This document shows positions 1 through 6,037 of a stretch of DNA of 7,180 nucleotides, in pieces. The notes beneath the pieces were generated by a model. That model was not told where the DNA came from. It did no database searches and saw only the letters and a list, made by a program, of their open reading frames with translations. Both the position numbers and the translations under genes were made by a program. The DNA lies in assembly GCA_030431085.1 (NCBI GenBank), contig JAUIJW010000122.1, positions 1 to 7,180 of the forward strand. The letters run 5' to 3'. Position 1 is the first letter of the stretch. Each line of letters starts with the position of its first letter. The DNA is from Bacteroidia bacterium (GTDB lineage: Bacteria > Bacteroidota > Bacteroidia > Flavobacteriales > Flavobacteriaceae).

Positions 1-2606
1 TAATTGGTGTTGATAAAAACGTATCACTAATTAATCTTTCTTTATTAACGGGGCAAATTGGTAAACCAGGTGCTGGACCATTTTCCTTAACGGGTCAGCC
101 CAATGCTATGGGAGGTAGAGAAGTTGGCGGAATGGCCAATTTATTAGCTGCCCACAAAGATCTTAATAATGCTACGCATAGACAGCAGGTTTCAAATTTT
201 TGGAGAAGCAAAGAAATTTCAGCAAATCCAGGACTCACTGCTACAGAAATGTTTAAGGGCTTAAATAGCGGAAAACTTAAGGCAATATGGATTATCTGTA
301 CCAATCCAGTAGTAAGCTTACCCAATTCACTAGAAGTTGAAAAAGCCTTAAAAAAAGCTAATTTTGTTATTGTCCAAGATATTTCTCACCAATCTGAAAC
401 TACAAAGTTTGCAGATTTATTATTACCCGCCGCTGGATGGTTAGAAAAAGAAGGTACCATGACCAATTCAGAAAGAAGAATTAGCTATTTAAACAAAGTA
501 GTTAATCCTCCAGGAGAAGCTTTACCAGATGCTGAAATATTGATGAGATTTGCCAAAAAGATGAACTACTCTGGCTTTGATTATCAAAACATGAGTGAAA
601 TTTTTGATGAACATTGCGCACTAACCAAAGGCACTAATATCGATATTTCTGGACTAAATTACGACCGCTTGAAAACTGAAGGTAGTATGCAGTGGCCTGT
701 AACCAATAAAAATCATTCGGGGACTAAAAGACTCTTCTCAGATGGTATTTTTTACACCCCATCGCAAAAGGCCATATTTAACATTCCCAAGCAAATCATA
801 AATCAATCTGAACCTACCACTAAAGAACATCCATTAATATTAAACTCTGGTCGTGTAAGAGATCAGTGGCATACTAGAACCCGAACAGGCAAGGTTAATC
901 GATTAAATTCTCACATTGCCTCACCTTTTGTTAAAATTAACCCTGTAGATGCATTAGAAAGAGGTTTAAAAAATGGTGATATCGCTGTAATTTATAATGA
1001 CAGGGGTACGGTAAGAGTGCGCGTAGATCTTAGTTACGATATAAGAAGAGGCGTTGTATTTATTCCAATGCATTGGGGTAAAATTCTAAATAGTGATATT
1101 GGTAGGGTTAACAATTTAACCAGTGACAGAATAGACCCTGTATCTAAAGAACCAGATTTTAAATTTTCTGCAGTTGAAGTTAAAAAATACGAAAAAAAAC
1201 GCCAAAAAATTTGTGTTATAGGTGCCGGAGCCGCCGCTTATCGTTTTGTTAAAACCTATAGAAAATCGAATCAGGAAGATGAAATTAAAGTCTTCTCTAA
1301 AGAAAAAAACCCATTCTATAATAGAGTTCTATTACCAGAGTATATCAGCCAAGAATTGACTTGGGATCAATTAGAAAAATTAAAAGAGGGAGAAGTTAAT
1401 AAATTAAACATCGCATTGCATCCTGGGGTTTTGGTCAATCACATTGATAGAAAAAACAAAGTCATTACAGATAGCCAATCTAACGAACATGAGTACGACA
1501 TTTTAATTATAGCCACTGGCTCTAGAGCTTTTGTACCATCAAATGCCAGATTAGACCTGCCAGGAAGATTTACTTTAAGAAGCAAAGAAGATGCAGATAA
1601 TTTACAACAACACCTCCACAATACTGGATTGCCAGAAAGTCAGCAACATATAGTGATTGTTGGTGGCGGACTTTTAGGACTTGAACTTGCTGCTACGTTA
1701 AACAAAAGAGATATTAAAATAACCATCGTTCAAAGAGCTCCAAGGTTAATGGAGCGACAACTTGATATTATTGCTAGTAGTTTGTTGGCAGAAAATGTAC
1801 AAAGTCGAGGTATTCAAATTTATTTTAACAATGAAGTAAGTACTGTATTTGAAGATGATCACAATAAAAACAAACTTTCTATTACATTAAAAACAGGTAA
1901 AATTATCAATGCCAATGCCATTGTTTATGCTATAGGAACAATACCAAATATCGAATTACCAAAAGCGTCAAAATTACTTTGTGGTAGAGGTGTAAAAGTA
2001 AATCAATACCTACAAACTTCAGACCCATCTATTTATGCACTTGGTGAAATTGCCGAGTTTGAAAATAATCTTTACGGGATCACTTCTGCCGCAGAAGAAC
2101 AAGCCGATATTGCAGCCAACTATATTTTAGGCGACCTAAACAGCATCTATAAAGGCTCTGTGTTGATGAATATCCTAAAGTTTGACGATCTCGATCTTTG
2201 TAGTGTAGGTATGGTTCAGATACCTAAAAATGACCCTTCTTATGAAGAAATTGTACTTAAAGATATCAATCAGCATTTTTATAAAAAATGTATTGTTAAA
2301 AACGATTTACTTATTGGAACAGTATTGATGGGTGATAAAAATGAGTTTGCTCAATTTAAAAGCTTAATTAGTGATAAAATTGAATTATCAGAAAAAAGAT
2401 CTGAGCTCTTAAGGGGAAAAAATGAAACCGAGCCTATGTTAGGTAATTTAGTTTGTTCTTGTAGTCAAGTGGGTGATAAAAACCTAACCAACGCTATCGA
2501 GTCTGGCTGTAAAGATTTTAATGAGCTTTGTGCCAAAACTGGTGCAGGCCTAGGGTGTGGTAGCTGCAAACCAGAGGTTGAAGAAATTTTATTAGCAACG
2601 CATTAA
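1..2606 (+). CDS. nasA: Assimilatory nitrate reductase fused to FAD/NAD(P)H reductase and BFD [2Fe-2S] domain (5' end outside window)
   Basis: This gene reduces nitrate to nitrite in the cytoplasm, probably taking electrons from NAD(P)H within one polypeptide. The frame is open from base 3, and its first 35 codons, ahead of the ATG at 108, encode the conserved LTGQIGKPGAGPFSLTGQPNA stretch of NasA-type enzymes. That ATG is therefore internal and the gene is truncated by the window edge. Visible domains in order are the end of the molybdopterin domain (3-820), a molydopterin-dinucleotide-binding barrel (about 825-1185, with LNSGRVRDQWHTRTRTG), a NirB-like reductase with two Rossmann motifs (IGAGAAA near 1218, VGGGLLG near 1656) plus the NirB-like MERQLD motif near 1750, and a C-terminal BFD-like cluster domain. 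The BFD ligands are CSC at 2454-2462 and CGSC at 2556-2567. The N-terminal [4Fe-4S] and first molybdopterin regions cannot be seen. The symbol follows the Klebsiella name; Bacillus splits these parts into NasB and NasC. The next gene follows after 10 bases. Confidence 0.92.
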   Translation, partial: IGVDKNVSLINLSLLTGQIGKPGAGPFSLTGQPNAMGGREVGGMANLLAAHKDLNNATHRQQVSNFWRSKEISANPGLTATEMFKGLNSGKLKAIWIICTNPVVSLPNSLEVEKALKKANFVIVQDISHQSETTKFADLLLPAAGWLEKEGTMTNSERRISYLNKVVNPPGEALPDAEILMRFAKKMNYSGFDYQNMSEIFDEHCALTKGTNIDISGLNYDRLKTEGSMQWPVTNKNHSGTKRLFSDGIFYTPSQKAIFNIPKQIINQSEPTTKEHPLILNSGRVRDQWHTRTRTGKVNRLNSHIASPFVKINPVDALERGLKNGDIAVIYNDRGTVRVRVDLSYDIRRGVVFIPMHWGKILNSDIGRVNNLTSDRIDPVSKEPDFKFSAVEVKKYEKKRQKICVIGAGAAAYRFVKTYRKSNQEDEIKVFSKEKNPFYNRVLLPEYISQELTWDQLEKLKEGEVNKLNIALHPGVLVNHIDRKNKVITDSQSNEHEYDILIIATGSRAFVPSNARLDLPGRFTLRSKEDADNLQQHLHNTGLPESQQHIVIVGGGLLGLELAATLNKRDIKITIVQRAPRLMERQLDIIASSLLAENVQSRGIQIYFNNEVSTVFEDDHNKNKLSITLKTGKIINANAIVYAIGTIPNIELPKASKLLCGRGVKVNQYLQTSDPSIYALGEIAEFENNLYGITSAAEEQADIAANYILGDLNSIYKGSVLMNILKFDDLDLCSVGMVQIPKNDPSYEEIVLKDINQHFYKKCIVKNDLLIGTVLMGDKNEFAQFKSLISDKIELSEKRSELLRGKNETEPMLGNLVCSCSQVGDKNLTNAIESGCKDFNELCAKTGAGLGCGSCKPEVEEILLATH

Positions 2607-2616
2607 AAATATACTC

Positions 2617-4032
2617 ATGAAAAAAGAATTGCAACGTATATTTATTAAAGGTGGTATATTGTCACCCAGTGAGATGAAACAAATTATTGCTCTAAGCCAG
2701 GAGCTAGGTTTTAAAAGTTTAAAATTTGGTTCTAGGCAAGATATTTTAATACCGGTTGATGAACATCAAAAAAATATCATCTCAAAATATCCCAATCTTA
2801 ATCTAGAAACAGAAAAAGTCCACGAAAATATAGTTTGTAGCTATGTGTCTTCAGATATATTTCCACAAACATCTTGGCTTAACAGTTCTACCTACTTATA
2901 TATTTTAGAATTGTTTAAAAACAGCCCAACACTCAAGATAAATATTACAGATCCGAAACAACGCTTAGTACCTTTGTTTACTGGTAATTTAAACTTTATA
3001 GCCTCAGAATTTGAAGACTACTGGCACTTAAATCTCAATTTACCAAATTGGCCAAAACATATTGATTATCCGGTTTTAATCTATAGTTGGGATATCCCTA
3101 AAATCTCTGAAACTATCATTGATCACTATCAGAATACTAAAGATATAGACGACTTATTTGAACTTGTAAACCAGACAACAGAGACTAATAATCGAACCAT
3201 TGATAAGCCATTGGAGGTCCCTTTTCAGCCTTTTCCTTATTATGAAGGCATGAATAAAATGGGATTGAATGAATACTGGCTCGGCTTGTATTGGAGAAAT
3301 AACGAGTATGATTTAGATTTTCTTGAAGCCTTTTGTGATTTTTGTCTAGATAGCAGAATTGGAAAAATCTGTATCACGCCTTGGAAATCGTTTATTGTAA
3401 AAGGTATCCATAGAAAATACAAGCTAAATTTAGAGAAATTATTAGGTAAAAGAGGTATTAACGTTAGACATTCATTACTAGAAATGAACTGGCATTTACC
3501 GGTAGATGATGAGGATGCACTAGAATTGAAAAAATTTATTGTGCGTAATTTCGATCAAAACGATATTTCAACCTACGGTTTAAATTTCGCTATCGCCAAC
3601 TTACCTAATAATTCTACGTATTTCACCTCTGCTGTAATTGAAAAAAATAAAGCTCCTAATTTGGTAAAAGATTTTAAAATAAGACCAACATTTAATGTAT
3701 TGTATTGCAAGAATTTCAACCCCAATACACAACAATACATCGTTTACGCCCAAGATGTAGACAAAATGGAACTCCCTGGCTTATTGATGGAATTGAGTAA
3801 GATGTATTTTGATAAGTTAGGAGAAACCACAGAAGAAGAAAAGCAAAAGGAAGAAATTAAGGAGTTTAAAGAAGTACACCAATGTAAAAACTGTATGAGT
3901 ATTTATGATGCCCAATACGGCGACTCTGTAGCCAATATATCACCAGACACACCGTTTGATGATTTACCATCTCAATATACCTGTGGCGTGTGTGAATCTA
4001 AAAAAGATGATTTTGAATTGGTGAAAATTTAA
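2617..4032 (+). CDS. Nitrite/sulfite reductase-like protein with C-terminal rubredoxin domain, siroheme ligands absent
   Basis: This 471-residue protein probably moves electrons in nitrate assimilation, but its exact role is not established. Residues 8-47 (GGILSPSEM then RQDILIPV) and 214-264 (MGLNEYWLGLYW then ITPWKSFIVKGI) resemble the paired ferredoxin-like half-domains of NirA/CysI reductases. Neither the CX5C nor the GCPNXC-type motif that holds siroheme and [4Fe-4S] is present, so catalysis by siroheme is unlikely. A Glu/Lys-rich linker (about 401-420) leads to a rubredoxin domain with C423, C426, C456 and C459 and the typical PDTPFDDLP and KKDDFE segments. The usual glycine after each CxxC knuckle is replaced (Met427, Glu460). 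No signal peptide or membrane segment is seen, so it should be cytoplasmic. It starts 10 bases after the nitrate reductase and is surely co-transcribed. The ATG is preceded by A/T-rich sequence with no Shine-Dalgarno. The rubredoxin call is firm; the reductase-like fold is inferred by eye. Confidence 0.85.
   Translation: MKKELQRIFIKGGILSPSEMKQIIALSQELGFKSLKFGSRQDILIPVDEHQKNIISKYPNLNLETEKVHENIVCSYVSSDIFPQTSWLNSSTYLYILELFKNSPTLKINITDPKQRLVPLFTGNLNFIASEFEDYWHLNLNLPNWPKHIDYPVLIYSWDIPKISETIIDHYQNTKDIDDLFELVNQTTETNNRTIDKPLEVPFQPFPYYEGMNKMGLNEYWLGLYWRNNEYDLDFLEAFCDFCLDSRIGKICITPWKSFIVKGIHRKYKLNLEKLLGKRGINVRHSLLEMNWHLPVDDEDALELKKFIVRNFDQNDISTYGLNFAIANLPNNSTYFTSAVIEKNKAPNLVKDFKIRPTFNVLYCKNFNPNTQQYIVYAQDVDKMELPGLLMELSKMYFDKLGETTEEEKQKEEIKEFKEVHQCKNCMSIYDAQYGDSVANISPDTPFDDLPSQYTCGVCESKKDDFELVKI
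4029..4032. other. Overlapping stop codons of convergent operons
   Basis: The TAA of the plus-strand rubredoxin-fusion gene (4030-4032) and the TAA of the minus-strand siroheme gene (complement of 4029-4031) share bases. The two operons therefore have no intergenic space for a shared terminator. Any transcript end must lie inside the opposite coding sequence. This is read directly from the sequence. Confidence 0.95.
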
Positions 4033-4604
4033 TCAATTAAACTTTTAGTAATTTTGTTTAAGGTTTCTACTTTATCTTGAAAATTACCCTTAATGGTTTT
4101 GCGATAATGGTTTAAATTAGTCACCATTTCATTGATGTCGTTTGGGATTACATCTTCAAAAAACTGTCTAAGTCTCTTGGCTGTAGTTGGTGATTTACCA
4201 TTGGTAGAAATTGCAATTTTCACGTGACCTTTGGTTACGATACCTCCCATATAAAAATCACAATACGGTGGATTATCTGCTACATTTACCAATACATTAT
4301 TTGCTTTACAATTGGTGTGAATTTGTAAATTCACCTCTAAATCATTGGTAGCGGCAATGACAATTTGCTTATCCTTTAAGAATTTAGCTTGATAAGCCGA
4401 TTGTATCAATACCACTTGCTTTCCTTCAACAAAAGCTATAAAATCTTCGCTAAAGTCTTTCGCCACAACAGTAACTTTAGCGTTTGGACTAGATTTAAGT
4501 AAGAATGTTAATTTTTCTAGTCCAACTTTACCTCCACCCACAATTAAAACTTGAAGTTCAGTAACTTTTAAAAAAATTGGATATAACTCGTTCTGTTCTT
4601 CCAT
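4029..4604 (-). CDS. cysG: Precorrin-2 dehydrogenase / sirohydrochlorin ferrochelatase (siroheme synthase, Met8/CysG N-terminal type)
   Basis: This enzyme makes siroheme from precorrin-2 by NAD-dependent oxidation to sirohydrochlorin followed by iron insertion. It is a 191-residue cytoplasmic protein. The N-terminal Rossmann motif VGGGKVG (residues 22-28) binds NAD. AATND (84-88) and VNVADNP (106-112) follow, and D110 aligns with the catalytic Asp104 of E. coli CysG. AISTNGKSPTTAKRLR (131-146) matches the conserved CysG loop, with threonine where CysG has the phosphorylated serine. Only the N-terminal half of CysG is present, so the methyltransferase that makes precorrin-2 must be a separate gene outside the window. 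It is the last gene of the minus-strand operon, three bases after the DUF2061 gene. Siroheme is the cofactor of assimilatory nitrite and sulfite reductases, which fits both neighbouring pathways. The symbol refers to this half only; sirC or MET8 would be equally fair names. Confidence 0.93.
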   Translation of the reverse strand: MEEQNELYPIFLKVTELQVLIVGGGKVGLEKLTFLLKSSPNAKVTVVAKDFSEDFIAFVEGKQVVLIQSAYQAKFLKDKQIVIAATNDLEVNLQIHTNCKANNVLVNVADNPPYCDFYMGGIVTKGHVKIAISTNGKSPTTAKRLRQFFEDVIPNDINEMVTNLNHYRKTIKGNFQDKVETLNKITKSLID

Positions 4605-4607
4605 AGC

Positions 4608-4859
4608 TTAGTTTTTATCTCTTTTACCCCAATTCACAAAATTCCAGATACGTTCATGAAAAAAGTACAAAATCATTTTGGTGAAAATTTCTATCCCACC
4701 GATAGAAACTGCTGTTTTAATTTGCCCTGTTAAAAAATAAGAAATAAGCACCGTATCTAAAGTACCAAGCGTACGCCAAGTAATGGCCTTAACCATACTG
4801 CGTCTTTTGGTCTCTCCAGTTTTATAGTTATCCTTATGTTTATTTTGAAACAGTAACAT
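4608..4859 (-). CDS. DUF2061 small membrane protein
   Basis: This 83-residue protein belongs to the DUF2061 family, recognised from KAITWRTLGTLDT (residues 24-36), SIGGIEIFTKMILYFFHER (52-70) and the closing IWNFVNWG. It has two short hydrophobic stretches, roughly 32-45 and 48-67, that could form a membrane hairpin, with a basic N-terminal tail. Its biochemical function is not known to me. Family members are often found beside sulfate-assimilation genes, and here it sits between the homocysteine-forming sulfhydrylase (three bases upstream) and the siroheme synthase (three bases downstream), which supports a link to sulfur metabolism. A start at Met22 would remove the basic tail; the first ATG is preferred because it follows the previous stop so closely. 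There is no clear ribosome-binding site, only A-rich sequence. Confidence 0.9.
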   Translation of the reverse strand: MLLFQNKHKDNYKTGETKRRSMVKAITWRTLGTLDTVLISYFLTGQIKTAVSIGGIEIFTKMILYFFHERIWNFVNWGKRDKN

Positions 4860-4862
4860 TTT

Positions 4863-6035
4863 TTAGGCTTTTAAAGCCGATTCTAAATCGTTAATAATAT
4901 CACTTATATGTTCTAAACCTACTGAAACTCTTACCAAGCCATTGGTAATACCAACTTCTAATCTATCGGCTTCACTTAATTTGCTGTGCGTTGTTGAAGC
5001 GGGATGAGTCACTATCGTTCTAGTATCACCTAAATTAGCTGATAAAGAGCACATTTTCAAATTATTTAAAAATTTTCTTCCGGCCTCAATACCTCCTTTC
5101 AATTCAAAAGCTACAATATTTCCACCCAGTTTCATTTGTTTTTTTGCCACTTCATATTGAGGATGTGATGCTAAAAAAGGGTATTTCACCACATTCACTT
5201 TCTGATGCTGTTCTAAATATTCTGCAACTTTAAGAGCATTTTCACAATGCTTTTCTACCCTAATTGCCAAGGTCTCCAAGCTTTTAGATAATACCCATGC
5301 ATTAAATGGCGATAGTGCTGGTCCAGTATTTCGAGAAAATAAATAGATTTCTCTAATCAATTCCTTTTGACCAACCGCCACACCACCTAAGACTCTACCT
5401 TGTCCATCCATTAATTTTGTAGCTGAATGAATAACAACATCTGCTCCAAATTTAATAGGTTGCTGTAAATAAGGCGTTGCAAAGCAATTATCAACAATAA
5501 ATAAAAGGTTATGTTTTTTGGCCATGGCGCCTAAATACTCTAAATCTAAAATGTCTACACCCGGGTTCGTTGGCGTTTCGATATAGAGTATTTTTGTATT
5601 TTTCTGTATTACACTTTCTATTTGATTTGCTTTGTCTACTTTAAAATAAGAGGTTTCAATATTCCATTTCGGTAAATATTTAGTAAATAAAGTATGTGTA
5701 GAACCAAATACAGATCTGCAAGCAACTATATGATCGCCTGCACTTAGTAAAGCGCCAAATGTTGAAAAAATAGCCGCCATTCCGGTTGAAAAAGCATAAC
5801 CACCTTCTGCCCCTTCCATTGCTACAACCTTATCAACAAACTCGGTAGTATTAGGGTTGCTAAATCTACTGTATAAGTTTTTTTGTTTTTCTTCTGCAAA
5901 AGATGCTCTCATGTCTTCGGCATCATCAAATACAAAACTTGATGTAGCAAACAACGGTGTTGAATGTTCACTGTATTGACTCCTTTCTGTCTGTGTTCTA
6001 ATGGCTCCTGTTTCAAAATTTTTGTAGGCTGTCAT
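4863..6035 (-). CDS. metZ: O-succinyl/O-acetylhomoserine sulfhydrylase (MetZ-type, PLP-dependent)
   Basis: This enzyme of the Cys/Met-metabolism PLP family joins sulfide to an activated homoserine to give homocysteine, the direct-sulfhydrylation route to methionine. Counting from the ATG (390 residues, normal for the family), SRFSNPN (56-62) and STGMAA (83-88) form the PLP phosphate site, with the N1-binding Asp in VDN (D182) and the Schiff-base lysine in HSATK (K207). DGQGRVLGG directly after the lysine is typical of MetZ. PASTTH (345-350) and the carboxylate-binding arginine in LVRVSVGLE (R369) are present. The start could be the GTG at 6038, which overlaps the preceding TAG by one base, or the ATG ending at 6035, two bases after it. 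The ATG is chosen because it is the stronger initiator. Whether the substrate is O-succinyl- or O-acetylhomoserine cannot be read from the sequence. Its homoserine source is the gene immediately upstream. Confidence 0.9.
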   Translation of the reverse strand: MTAYKNFETGAIRTQTERSQYSEHSTPLFATSSFVFDDAEDMRASFAEEKQKNLYSRFSNPNTTEFVDKVVAMEGAEGGYAFSTGMAAIFSTFGALLSAGDHIVACRSVFGSTHTLFTKYLPKWNIETSYFKVDKANQIESVIQKNTKILYIETPTNPGVDILDLEYLGAMAKKHNLLFIVDNCFATPYLQQPIKFGADVVIHSATKLMDGQGRVLGGVAVGQKELIREIYLFSRNTGPALSPFNAWVLSKSLETLAIRVEKHCENALKVAEYLEQHQKVNVVKYPFLASHPQYEVAKKQMKLGGNIVAFELKGGIEAGRKFLNNLKMCSLSANLGDTRTIVTHPASTTHSKLSEADRLEVGITNGLVRVSVGLEHISDIINDLESALKA

Positions 6036-6037
6036 CA

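Noticed and set aside
95..325. Minus-strand open frame of 76 codons opposite the nitrate reductase.
   Set aside because: It lies wholly inside the conserved molybdopterin-domain coding region and shows no recognisable protein features.
2038..2065. FAD-binding motif reads YALGEIAEF, with GE where many FAD reductases have GD, considered as a lost cofactor residue.
   Set aside because: NirB-type reductases commonly have glutamate here (GEC-like), so it fits the family and is not a defect.
2617..3876. Possibility that the second gene is the assimilatory nitrite reductase itself.
   Set aside because: No pair of cysteine motifs for siroheme and [4Fe-4S] can be found in the reductase-like part, so a catalytic nitrite reductase is not supported.
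4866..4878. Inverted repeat GGCTT-TTA-AAGCC at the end of the metZ gene, considered as a terminator or attenuator.
   Set aside because: The stem is only five pairs with a three-base loop, it is not followed by a T-run in the direction of the operon, and the bases encode the ordinary Ala-Leu-Lys-Ala end of MetZ.
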